This document shows, in pieces, positions 29,199-37,162 of a stretch of 38,642 bases of DNA. Below the pieces are notes generated by a model. That model had not been told where the DNA came from and searched no databases. It saw nothing but the letters and a program-made list of their open reading frames with translations. Position 1 is the first letter of the stretch. Each line of letters begins with the position of its first letter. A program made the position numbers and the translations under genes. This DNA comes from Desulfobacterales bacterium (GTDB lineage Bacteria; Desulfobacterota; Desulfobacteria; Desulfobacterales; JAHDSC01): positions 1 to 38,642 of the forward strand of contig JAFGES010000040.1 in the NCBI GenBank assembly GCA_016931455.1. The letters are read 5' to 3'.

Positions 29199-30296
29199 TT
29201 GTCCGGGACATTACTGATACGCGCTGATGCCACTGCCCAAATTGGGACAGGTCATGTAATGCGGTGCTTCGCATTAGCTCAGGCATGGAAAAAACACAGC
29301 GGGAATGTATTTTTTATTAGTTATTGCGAAAATCAGTATATTCAGAATCTTATTAAACATTCCGGCATTGATTTTATCAAATTGGAAAGCCCCTTTGCCA
29401 CCTCTGAAGAACTCAATGACACATTCAGCGTAATCGAAAATATTATACCTAAAAGTCATGATATCGAAACCATGACTTCAACATTTCCAAATCAACCATC
29501 ATCAAAGAATGCTACATGGGTTGTTGTTGACGGTTATCATTTTCATGAAGAATATATAAATGGAATCCACAACGCAGGTTTTCGCACTCTGGTAATCGAT
29601 GATATGGCCCATTTGCCGTATTATCATGCTGATATCGTTTTAAATCAGAATATACACGCGGATGTTTCCACATATCGTTGCGATAAAAATACTACTGTTT
29701 TAGCAGGAAACGATTATGTCTTGTTAAGGTCTGAATTTCTTTCCTGGAAAAACTGGAAAAAGAGTATATCCCAAATTCCAAAAACGTTATTAGTTACTTC
29801 GGGTGGAAGTGACTACCATAATGTAAATTTAAAAGTAATTAAGGCGATCCAATCAACGAACGTTTCGAATATAGTAGTTTACATCATCGCAGGGCCGTCA
29901 AATCCCTATTTAGCCTTGATAAAAAAAGAGCTTAAACATTCCGTCTTTAGTTCCAAGCTCTTGCATCATGTTGAAAACATGCCCGAACTAATGGCCAGAG
30001 CAGATCTATGTATATCAGCGGGAGGCTCCACTTGCTGGGAACTGGCATTCATGGGGGTGCCGACCCTGGTTGTGGTAACTGCCGAAAACCAGATAAATGT
30101 AGCGGAAGGCCTTTTAAAAAACGGCGCGGCAATAAATTTAGGGTGGCATGAAAAATTATCTTCTGAAGATATCAGTGCTGAGTTGACAAACTTAATACAA
30201 TCCGAGGAACTGAGAAATAGAATCAGTCACCGCGCCCGGCAACTGATCGACGGAAATGGAATAGACAGGGTGCTAAGATGCATGCTGATGAATTAA
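29199..30296 (+). CDS. pseG: PseG: UDP-2,4-diacetamido-2,4,6-trideoxy-beta-L-altropyranose hydrolase
   Basis: Removes UDP from the nucleotide sugar before condensation with PEP. 365 residues, GT-B fold. LLIRADATAQIGTGHVMRCFAL (5-26) contains the catalytic His of GTGHVMRC. The C-terminal half has SAGGSTCWELAFMGVPTLVVV (nucleotide-binding loop). The start is TTG at 29199, supported by TTGGAG ending eight bases upstream. A Ser/Thr-rich insert near residues 85-105 makes it slightly longer than the Campylobacter enzyme. Overlaps pseH by 19 bases. Confidence 0.93.
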   Translation: MSGTLLIRADATAQIGTGHVMRCFALAQAWKKHSGNVFFISYCENQYIQNLIKHSGIDFIKLESPFATSEELNDTFSVIENIIPKSHDIETMTSTFPNQPSSKNATWVVVDGYHFHEEYINGIHNAGFRTLVIDDMAHLPYYHADIVLNQNIHADVSTYRCDKNTTVLAGNDYVLLRSEFLSWKNWKKSISQIPKTLLVTSGGSDYHNVNLKVIKAIQSTNVSNIVVYIIAGPSNPYLALIKKELKHSVFSSKLLHHVENMPELMARADLCISAGGSTCWELAFMGVPTLVVVTAENQINVAEGLLKNGAAINLGWHEKLSSEDISAELTNLIQSEELRNRISHRARQLIDGNGIDRVLRCMLMN

Positions 30297-30760
30297 TCCA
30301 ATTACGTCCCATTGAAAAAAAAGATTGCAGACTGCTTTGGTTATGGGCAAATGATCCTGAAACCCGCGCAAATTCATTTTCCCCGGCCCATATACCCTGG
30401 GATCGGCATGTTCAATGGTTTGAATCAAAGTTCAACGACCCGAAAGCTATATTTTTCATAGCGTTAAATGATAAAAATATACCCATAGGGCAAGTTCGGT
30501 TTGATATACTGAAAAAAAAGGCTGTAATTTCTGTCAGTATCGCCCCTGATTTACGCGGCAAAGGTTATGGAAGCAAGATCATTTACATGGCAAGCCATCT
30601 TCTGTTGAATTCATCCGATATTTACTTAATTCACGCTTATATCAAAAAGGCCAATTTTGCGTCAACCGGGGCATTTATAACTGCAGGATATAATAGAATA
30701 AATTCAGAAAACCTGAATGGTCATCAAACTATCCATCTAATATTGCAAAGGCAGAATTAA
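30278..30760 (+). CDS. pseH: PseH: UDP-4-amino-sugar N-acetyltransferase
   Basis: GNAT acetyltransferase (160 residues) that acetylates the 4-amino group made by PseC, using acetyl-CoA. LRPIEKKDCRLLWLWANDPE is typical of sugar N-acetyltransferases; the acetyl-CoA loop is SIAPDLRGKGYGSKII (about 90-105). Its start lies inside pseG and its stop overlaps the proposed pseI start, so pseG-pseH-pseI are translationally coupled. Confidence 0.92.
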   Translation: MHADELIQLRPIEKKDCRLLWLWANDPETRANSFSPAHIPWDRHVQWFESKFNDPKAIFFIALNDKNIPIGQVRFDILKKKAVISVSIAPDLRGKGYGSKIIYMASHLLLNSSDIYLIHAYIKKANFASTGAFITAGYNRINSENLNGHQTIHLILQRQN

Positions 30761-31829
30761 AATATTTAATCAAATTGACATAAACGGTCATCGAATCGGC
30801 CGTGGTTACCCGGTATATATAATTGCCGAAATGTCGGCAAATCATAATCATGACTTTGAACAGGCCGTAAAAATCCTTCATGAAGCCAAAAAAACCGGCG
30901 CTGATGCTGTCAAACTGCAAACCTACACAGCAGATACACTGACGATCGACTGCAACAATAAGTATTTTAAAATTAAAGGTTCTGCCTGGAATAACGAAAA
31001 CCTTTATCAACTTTACAGAAAAGCCCATACTCCCTGGGAATGGCATCCAAAACTTAAACTAATTGCTGATGATATCGGAATAGACCTTTTTTCGTCTCCG
31101 TTTGATCACAGCGCGGTTGAATTTCTTAAAAAAATCGATATTCCCGCATATAAGGTCGCATCGTTTGAAATAGTCGATTTACCTTTAATAAAAAAAATCG
31201 CCCAAACCGGCAAACCCATCATCATATCTACCGGCATGGCATCTCTTTCAGAAATTGAAGAAGCCGTTCAGGCAGCAAGAAATGCAAATGCATCACAAAT
31301 CGCATTGCTAAAATGCACCAGTGCTTATCCCGCCCCACCTGAAGATATAAATCTGAAAACAATCCCTCATCTATCCGAGGCGTTTCACTTGCCTGTGGGG
31401 CTTTCAGATCATACCTTGAAAACAGCTGTTTCAGTTTCGGCTGTTTCGATCGGAGCATGCATCATCGAAAAGCATCTGACACTCTCACGCTCCTTTTCCG
31501 GACCGGATAGTTCGTTTTCATTGGAACCTCATGAATTCAAATCAATGGTTGACGATATCAGAATGGTTGAAAAAGCTATTGGCACCGTTCATTATGGTGT
31601 GGGGTCAAGCATTGAAGCTCAAAGCAGAATGTTTCGACGATCCCTGTTTGCAGTACAGGATATTAAAAAAGGGGACTTTTTTACCTCTAAAAACATCAGA
31701 TCCATTCGTCCCGCCTATGGATTGCATCCTCGCTATATAGATACAGTTTCAGGCAGCCGTGCCAATCAGAATATTTCATGCGGCACACCGCTGAAATGGG
31801 AAATGATCAGTCACGATGATATCAACTAA
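30756..31829 (+). CDS. pseI: PseI: pseudaminic acid synthase, apparently starting at ATT
   Basis: Condenses the PseG product with phosphoenolpyruvate to give pseudaminic acid; NeuB-type TIM barrel plus C-terminal SAF (antifreeze-like) domain. The conserved start of the family (KIFNQIDINGHRIGRGYP, then VYIIAEMSANHNHDF) is encoded from 30756, but the first ATG is at 30831, inside the first strand. No ATG, GTG or TTG occurs between the preceding in-frame stop (30738) and that ATG. ATT at 30756 has AAAGG four bases upstream and overlaps the pseH stop. That gives 357 residues, the normal size. Other motifs: GADAVKLQTY, KVASFEIVDLPLI, LSDHTL, and SLFAVQDIKKG in the SAF domain. Confidence 0.9.
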   Translation: MKIFNQIDINGHRIGRGYPVYIIAEMSANHNHDFEQAVKILHEAKKTGADAVKLQTYTADTLTIDCNNKYFKIKGSAWNNENLYQLYRKAHTPWEWHPKLKLIADDIGIDLFSSPFDHSAVEFLKKIDIPAYKVASFEIVDLPLIKKIAQTGKPIIISTGMASLSEIEEAVQAARNANASQIALLKCTSAYPAPPEDINLKTIPHLSEAFHLPVGLSDHTLKTAVSVSAVSIGACIIEKHLTLSRSFSGPDSSFSLEPHEFKSMVDDIRMVEKAIGTVHYGVGSSIEAQSRMFRRSLFAVQDIKKGDFFTSKNIRSIRPAYGLHPRYIDTVSGSRANQNISCGTPLKWEMISHDDIN

Positions 31830-31852
31830 GAAAACAGAAAGATCCATTCGAT

Positions 31853-32476
31853 ATGAATCGTTTTAAAACCGAACAGGAAAAATTCTGGACAGGACAATTC
31901 GGTAATGATTATACCGATAGAAATCCTGCAAGCAGTAATATGGGAAGCCGCATCGCCCTTTTTGCCGACATATTGTCAAGGACTCGATCCATCAATAAGG
32001 TAATTGAATTTGGTGCAAATATCGGAAGCAATCTCAAAGCGCTTTACCAGCTTCTGCCGCAAGCGGAACTCTCAGCCATCGAGATCAATGATAAAGCTGT
32101 TTATGAACTCAATAAATGGAAAAATTTAACCGTTTACCATGAGTCCATTATTAATTTTGAGCCGGATTATCGCAGAGATCTGGTATTTACCAGCGGAGTG
32201 CTGATTCACATCAATCCGGATATGCTATCTGACGTGTATGAACGGCTGTATAATACCAGCAACCGTTACATATGCATTATTGAATATTACAATCCCACAC
32301 CCGTCCAAATAACTTACCGAGGCTACAGTGACAAATTATTTAAACGTGACTTTGCAGGCGAGTTGCTGGATAAATATAACAATTTAAGACTGATAGATTA
32401 TGGATTTGTTTACCATCGAGACACCAATTTCCCTCTTGACGATCTTACATGGTTTTTAATTGAAAAACAGCCCTGA
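31853..32476 (+). CDS. Pseudaminic acid biosynthesis-associated methyltransferase
   Basis: Class I SAM-dependent methyltransferase, 207 residues. It matches the family found with Pse genes (TIGR03587 as I recall it): N-terminal FKTEQEKFWTGQFGNDYTDR, SAM loop VIEFGANIGSNLKAL, then SAIEINDKAVYEL and LVFTSGVLIHINPD, ending YHRDTNFPLDDLTWFLIEK. Presumably it methylates a Pse derivative (O- or N-linked); the exact position is unknown. Last gene of the plus-strand operon, 23 bases after pseI. Confidence 0.88.
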   Translation: MNRFKTEQEKFWTGQFGNDYTDRNPASSNMGSRIALFADILSRTRSINKVIEFGANIGSNLKALYQLLPQAELSAIEINDKAVYELNKWKNLTVYHESIINFEPDYRRDLVFTSGVLIHINPDMLSDVYERLYNTSNRYICIIEYYNPTPVQITYRGYSDKLFKRDFAGELLDKYNNLRLIDYGFVYHRDTNFPLDDLTWFLIEKQP

Positions 32477-32699
32477 AGCCGACTCGTTTTCCGGCAACTT
32501 ACCCATATCAAATTAAAATGATTTAACCTAACATAAAATTGAATGAGTGCACTTATGGCAGTTCACATGGAAAAAACTATGAAAGGACCTGATGATTTTG
32601 AATTAACCCTGTAGTTGCATAAAAAGCAAAGAAAGGTGACTCAAAGCATATCAACGCAAACAATTATGAAATGCCCCCCATTACGCCCCGGCTATCCGA

Positions 32700-33602
32700 T
32701 TAGCCAGCCGATACGATTTCTTTATACTTACTTGCAAAAATACCATTTTCAATTCTCAGACAAGGGATACCTCCAACTATGGGATAAACCACCAATGCTT
32801 CTGGGCTAAATAACATGTCCCCGATCTCTTCCAGTGGTGTTTTGAACTTGGGACAGGCAAGAACGTACGAGGGAGACATGGTGCCATCGTCTTTCTTGAT
32901 GATTGTTATTGCGGTCGGATTAAGCGGGTTTGCAGTAAAGGGAAAAAGATTGTGCTTCAAAATATCATAACCCAGAGATTCAGCTATGGCCTTTAGGTTT
33001 TTACAGTATCCATGAAAATCCATTCTTCGTCTTGCTTCATCGTTGGCAAGTTCATAATTAGGCTCCAATAGAATGAGAAACTTTCTGGTGACTCGAAATA
33101 ACTCCTGTAAAATCGGTCTTTCATTTCCTCCATTAGGTTCTATCGAATGTGACGTATAAACAAGATCAATGGAATTATCGGCGAAAGGAATATGAAAGAG
33201 GTTGCCTGTACAAAGAGTCGAATTGGAAATACTTTTGCTTTGAAGCCAACGCTTAGCATACGCAACCCGCGACCAGCTCAAATCAAAACCATAACTACTG
33301 ACTTCAGCTTCTATGTTTTCCAATACGCCGGAAAGGGTGGTCGCTTCACCAACACCAGCTTCCAAAATTGACGTCGGTTTGCATAAAGAGAGAATGGTCT
33401 TAGCGATCTCTGATGTGTAATCTTTTTTATACCTTTCCATAGCCGCATTTTCCATATCGTCAATGTAACTACCTGTCTGTAAGTCGTAAGCGATTTCAAT
33501 GATATCATCTGTGTTGTGTTGGAGTCCCTGCTCCTCACGCAACAGTTTGGTGATATTCTTTCCTTGTTCATAAAGGGTTTGTAGATCACGGGGAGTGGAC
33601 AA
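32700..33602 (-). CDS. SAM methyltransferase with degenerate Trm112-like C-terminus
   Basis: 300 residues. The SAM-binding core is in the middle: ILEAGVGEATTLSGVLENI, SYGFDLSWSRVAYAKRWL, and NSIDLVYTSHSIEPNGGNE. The C-terminal 60 residues (YVLACPKFKTPLEEI, then ALVVYPIVGGIPCLRIENGI) look like a Trm112/UPF0434 domain that has lost most zinc cysteines. The annotated start is TTG at 33602; AAAGGAG lies 11 bases upstream, but only five bases before an in-frame ATC at 33608, so the start is uncertain. Its place beside maf and opposite the pse operon suggests a role in glycan modification of flagellin. Substrate unknown. Confidence 0.78.
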   Translation of the reverse strand: MSTPRDLQTLYEQGKNITKLLREEQGLQHNTDDIIEIAYDLQTGSYIDDMENAAMERYKKDYTSEIAKTILSLCKPTSILEAGVGEATTLSGVLENIEAEVSSYGFDLSWSRVAYAKRWLQSKSISNSTLCTGNLFHIPFADNSIDLVYTSHSIEPNGGNERPILQELFRVTRKFLILLEPNYELANDEARRRMDFHGYCKNLKAIAESLGYDILKHNLFPFTANPLNPTAITIIKKDDGTMSPSYVLACPKFKTPLEEIGDMLFSPEALVVYPIVGGIPCLRIENGIFASKYKEIVSAG

Positions 33603-33624
33603 ATTGATGCTTTCTCCTTTCTTT

Positions 33625-33761
33625 TATGCGAATTGAGTTGGTCACAGGGCTTACGCTCCGATCGCCTCCTAATGTAGGATCGAAAACCAGCGCGGTGCCC
33701 TCCGGGTCCGTTTCCAGTTCCAGCCACATCAAACGCAGTATGCGGATTTCCCGCACTACGC
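33625..33761 (-). mobile_element. GC-rich patch, possible retroelement (group II intron-like) remnant
   Basis: About 135 bases between maf and the methyltransferase are clearly more GC-rich than their surroundings. On the minus strand they contain GTGCGGGAAATCCGCA (a hairpin), GATGTGGCTGGAACTGGAAA and CACCGCGCTGG, then a TCCTA/TAGGA hairpin. From memory, such phrases occur in the conserved RNA part of some bacterial group II introns upstream of the maturase gene, but I cannot verify it. No reverse transcriptase is present. The first hairpin directly follows the maf stop and could also act as an RNA end. Confidence 0.3.
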
Positions 33762-36644
33762 TTACTCTGTTAACTTTATCTGAGAACTATCTATCTCTAA
33801 TTTAAATTTAAATTGTCTATAAGCCTCATAGGCGGCCTCAAGTTTACCCAACGTTAGGTAACAATCTCCTATCTTCTTTATAAGCGATATTTTTTCCGGA
33901 AGAACAATAAAGCTTTGTTCATAAGCATAAACAGCATCGCTGTCTTGTCCCGCTCGTCTCAAATTATCTCCAATATGTTCCCAATATTTTGCATAACTAC
34001 GATCAAGTGTCACAGCCTCATTAAGATGTTTAATTCCAGAGCTAAAATCTCCTTGAGCAAAGTATGTGTCAGCAACAAAAATGTGTAATTGAGGATTGTT
34101 AGGTGAATATATAAGGGCTTTTTTGTATGTATTTATAGCTTTTGTAAATTTTTTCTCTACTGTAAAAAATTTCCCGTAACAGCAATAAAATTCACTCAAC
34201 TGCTCGGTAGATAAGCAAGTTGACAAAATTTTATTTTCCTCCAGATCTTTGTACCAAGCTTTGATAAGAGTATCGATATCTTTGGAACTGCCCGTTTCCA
34301 AAACGGATTTAATTTTTTTCAAATCATCGGCAGCCATGGCCTTTAGCTCATCTTTTATTTTTATGTGGTCGGGGCAATAGCGTAATCCTTTTATAAACAT
34401 ACGTTTTGATGTTCTTTTATCGAAAGAGTTACATTTTACATAACATAGGTACTGATCTCCCAACTTTTGGCGTAGATTTTTGATGGATTTTATATAGCTT
34501 GGATTAAGCTGTATCGCTTTTTTAAAGTATTTTTCCGCTTTTTGATAATCTGTTTGATACGCTTCAATCGTGCCAAGGAAAAAATAAACTTGAGCAGAAA
34601 CGAGCCCGGTGTTAAGTAGCTTCTCAAGCATGGGCTTAGCCAAGACAAATTCACCGGACTCAAAGTAGAAGCATGCTAATCTTAAACTATCTTCATCCGG
34701 TCGATATCCCTTTTCAAGATCTTTTTTTATATTTTTTTCTTTTTCATGGTGCGCCAGCGTCTTGCAAAGATGGGTCTCAAATACTTCCAATACTTTTTTT
34801 CTGACTTTATTTATATCCTCAAGTCGTTCCAAGTTTTTTGAAAGCCATTCCACGTATTTTTCAGGAACTCCCTCAAGTTTATTTATAACCAGCAACCGAC
34901 GCTCGCTTTCCCTAAGGCCTTCCATCGTTATTTCTTCGAGTATCTGCCATATTTTCTTTTCACTATCTAGTTTATTATGGAACGTATCAATTTTTTTGAT
35001 CTTTTCTTGCATAGGCCTAGGCAAAGTGGATAACGAACGGTATTTTTCCCCATTTGCCTCATATTTCAAAAGCCCTTTTCTGAGGGTATATGTCAAATAG
35101 TCAGCCTTTTGAATAACTTTATTCAAATTCCTGACCTTTTTAAGAGTTGTTTGGAACTCGATAAAAAGCTTTTTATTATCTGACAATTTGAAATTTTGAA
35201 GGCAAAATACGATATGTCCCGAAATATTATGGGGTTTAGAACAATAAAGATCCAAAACTTTTTCCAGAGAAAGTGATTCTGTTCCTTGGAGATGCACCCC
35301 TCCTTCGGTGGCATTAATGTAATGGCCCGAATTTTCGGCCATGATTTTCTCAAAGTGTTGTTTATCGCTGTAAAAAGACCGGCTGGTTGGGACTCGCCTC
35401 CCATGAATTCCTTCTACCCATAATATATCAGCATCTGATTTAAGCATATTATTCATCTGATTTTCATTACTCAAAACAGTATTTTGGGCATGATCCTTAA
35501 AGTCGCTAAAAGCGAGATCCTGACCAACAAAGATAATAGGGGAACACCCCAAAATTATTGCACTGATTAAATTCAAATGCGCAACCGTTCCAGCTCCACC
35601 GGTTAAAATTTTACCCCCTAAAAGGGTACTAAGCCAATTTTCCATTGGATTACCTGAAAAAGTCCAGAATACATGCTCTGCAGGAAATAGCTTTGGAACT
35701 TTAGGAGTCACCCAAGCGGCACAAATAAGTGATACCCCCTTTGTCATAGGGATTACATCAGCAAATTTTTCATAGGTAAGTTCCTGGGGATCTATTGAAG
35801 TAATGAATTCCGGCAAAATACCTTGAGCCAGCATTGCCGGCAACACCGTATCAACGCCTATAATAACGGCCTTATCCTTTGCCGTGGGAAGAAGATGAAT
35901 ATTTCTATCAAGAGATGGACCACCGGCAACAATTATAGCCGGAATTCCGGAAAACGCACCTCTCAAACTCTCAAGAAGATAATTATGATGAATAGACTTT
36001 AGGTGACTGAAACGATTGTCTAAAAAATGACTTCCAAATTTAAAGGTTGTTGCCCCTCCCACATTATATTTGTTTACATAATCAAACACCTTATCTTTAA
36101 GCGCCTGACACCCTTTCATATCATAGAAAAAAGAGGGCAAATGATTTAGGATATGGATGGTTTCAAGCTGCAAGGCACGATTGGCCGGGGCTAATATCTT
36201 TTCAATCTCAGGCTCAGCATTTACGCTTAAAATAAGTCTAGGATCCAAAAGCAATGGTGAAAGATCCATTAAATGAAGTGCCTGCTTAAAAATTCCCGGC
36301 ATCCGTTCAAAAACAACAAGATGTCGGATAGAAGGCCTTTGTTGGAGCAAAGCTAAAGCTTCATAACCTAGTCCCATGCCCAAAAGGCCTACAAAACCGG
36401 TGGAATGCTCAGGAACCATTTCCAGAAATTTATACGCATCAGCTTCCGGATCGCTTTCATTGTGAAAATTAATGACTTTGCCTTCTTTATTCAATCCTCT
36501 GAGATTAGGTTTTCCATTTGGAGAAATAAAAACCTCACCAGTAGGTTCAGAAGTAGATTCGATCATAATCTTCCAAACATGAGGATGCATTTTTTTTAAA
36601 AGCGAAAGGTTTAAGTCATAAAAATTTGGCAGGTTACTTTTCAT
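33762..36644 (-). CDS. Maf-type flagellin nonulosonate transferase with TPR tail
   Basis: Motility accessory factor family (DUF115 / MptE-like core), the cytoplasmic enzyme thought to transfer pseudaminic or legionaminic acid to Ser/Thr of flagellin. 960 residues. N-terminal domain with VGLLGMGLGYEALALL; central GT42-like core with PAIIVAGGPSLDRNIHLL (about 244-261), IIGVDTVLPAMLAQGILPEF, SIDPQE, and GGKILTGGAGTVAHL followed by FVGQDLAFSD. The C-terminal third has tetratricopeptide repeats, for example YFFLGTIEAYQTDYQKAEKY and HIGDNLRRAGQDSDAVYAYE, likely for protein contacts. Diverges from fliC, next to the complete Pse pathway. Confidence 0.9.
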   Translation of the reverse strand: MKSNLPNFYDLNLSLLKKMHPHVWKIMIESTSEPTGEVFISPNGKPNLRGLNKEGKVINFHNESDPEADAYKFLEMVPEHSTGFVGLLGMGLGYEALALLQQRPSIRHLVVFERMPGIFKQALHLMDLSPLLLDPRLILSVNAEPEIEKILAPANRALQLETIHILNHLPSFFYDMKGCQALKDKVFDYVNKYNVGGATTFKFGSHFLDNRFSHLKSIHHNYLLESLRGAFSGIPAIIVAGGPSLDRNIHLLPTAKDKAVIIGVDTVLPAMLAQGILPEFITSIDPQELTYEKFADVIPMTKGVSLICAAWVTPKVPKLFPAEHVFWTFSGNPMENWLSTLLGGKILTGGAGTVAHLNLISAIILGCSPIIFVGQDLAFSDFKDHAQNTVLSNENQMNNMLKSDADILWVEGIHGRRVPTSRSFYSDKQHFEKIMAENSGHYINATEGGVHLQGTESLSLEKVLDLYCSKPHNISGHIVFCLQNFKLSDNKKLFIEFQTTLKKVRNLNKVIQKADYLTYTLRKGLLKYEANGEKYRSLSTLPRPMQEKIKKIDTFHNKLDSEKKIWQILEEITMEGLRESERRLLVINKLEGVPEKYVEWLSKNLERLEDINKVRKKVLEVFETHLCKTLAHHEKEKNIKKDLEKGYRPDEDSLRLACFYFESGEFVLAKPMLEKLLNTGLVSAQVYFFLGTIEAYQTDYQKAEKYFKKAIQLNPSYIKSIKNLRQKLGDQYLCYVKCNSFDKRTSKRMFIKGLRYCPDHIKIKDELKAMAADDLKKIKSVLETGSSKDIDTLIKAWYKDLEENKILSTCLSTEQLSEFYCCYGKFFTVEKKFTKAINTYKKALIYSPNNPQLHIFVADTYFAQGDFSSGIKHLNEAVTLDRSYAKYWEHIGDNLRRAGQDSDAVYAYEQSFIVLPEKISLIKKIGDCYLTLGKLEAAYEAYRQFKFKLEIDSSQIKLTE

Positions 36645-36964
36645 ATTGTCTGACTCAGTAAATGTATTTTAAAATTACTGTTTATCTTTAATTTTGACAT
36701 GATAATAAATCATTGCATTAAAGCCCCACTGAATACTTTCAATTTTTTTATTATTCCATGCAAGTATCATGCCCCTATAGATAGCTATCTTTGTCAAATC
36801 GGTTCTATTTTCGATTTTACAGAGACCACAACACATTATTAATGATAATTGATCGCTATACATAATTTATCGAAATATAAACGACAATTTTGTCATATAT
36901 GTCAACATATTGACATGTAACAACCTTAAATATTTCATCATCTTTTACTTTTTAAAAAATTCTT
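36645..36964. other. Intergenic region between maf and fliC
   Basis: AT-rich, with an unconvincing 62-codon minus-strand ORF (36675-36863) that has no ribosome site. The maf promoter is expected here but I see no clear match. ATGTCAACATATTGACAT at 36899-36916 is a short palindromic sequence of the kind bound by dimeric regulators. Confidence 0.35.
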
Positions 36965-36990
36965 TAAACAATTGTCATACCTGCCGATAT
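36965..36990 (+). promoter_or_regulatory. fliC: Sigma-28 (FliA) promoter of fliC
   Basis: TAAA (36965-36968), 14 bases, GCCGATAT (36983-36990), close to the flagellar consensus TAAA-N15-GCCGATAA. It places the fliC start of transcription near 36998, leaving a leader of about 165 bases. Confidence 0.85.
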
Positions 36991-37044
36991 ATATATTAAA
37001 TTATTAATACCCCTATTTCAGGCTAATTAAGGTTTGAAAATTAG

Positions 37045-37162
37045 ATGAAAGGAGGTGAAAACTTAGCATTTGAAATCAGGGGAAATTTTAGAATTTATGA
37101 AAATGATAACAACATAAAGGGGAACGGAATCCCCAAATGATTACACAAGGAGGTTTACACTT
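37045..37162 (+). promoter_or_regulatory. fliC 5' leader with CsrA-like GGA hairpin
   Basis: The leader has several GGA motifs: AAAGGAGGTG (37048-37057), a hairpin GGGGA-ACGGAA-TCCCC (37119-37134) that puts ACGGA in a six-base loop, and the Shine-Dalgarno AAGGAGGT (37148-37155). A GGA in a hairpin loop plus one in the Shine-Dalgarno is the classic CsrA repression layout known from flagellin mRNA of Bacillus subtilis. A 31-codon ORF (ATG 37045 to TGA 37140) spans the same region; it is not clearly translated. Confidence 0.5.

Noticed and set aside
32532-32624. Small plus-strand ORF (ATGAGTGCAC...) after the methylase gene
   Set aside because: About 23 codons, no ribosome site and no similarity that I recognise; not supportable as a gene.
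32689-32704. GGCTA/TAGCC hairpin as a terminator between convergent operons
   Set aside because: It overlaps the methyltransferase stop codon and has no T-run on either side.
33311-33727. 138-codon minus-strand ORF across the methyltransferase start
   Set aside because: Out of frame with the methyltransferase; arises from the GC-rich patch running into another frame of the real gene.
36675-36863. 62-codon minus-strand ORF between maf and fliC
   Set aside because: No ribosome binding site, odd composition and no recognisable domain; reads as chance in AT-rich DNA.
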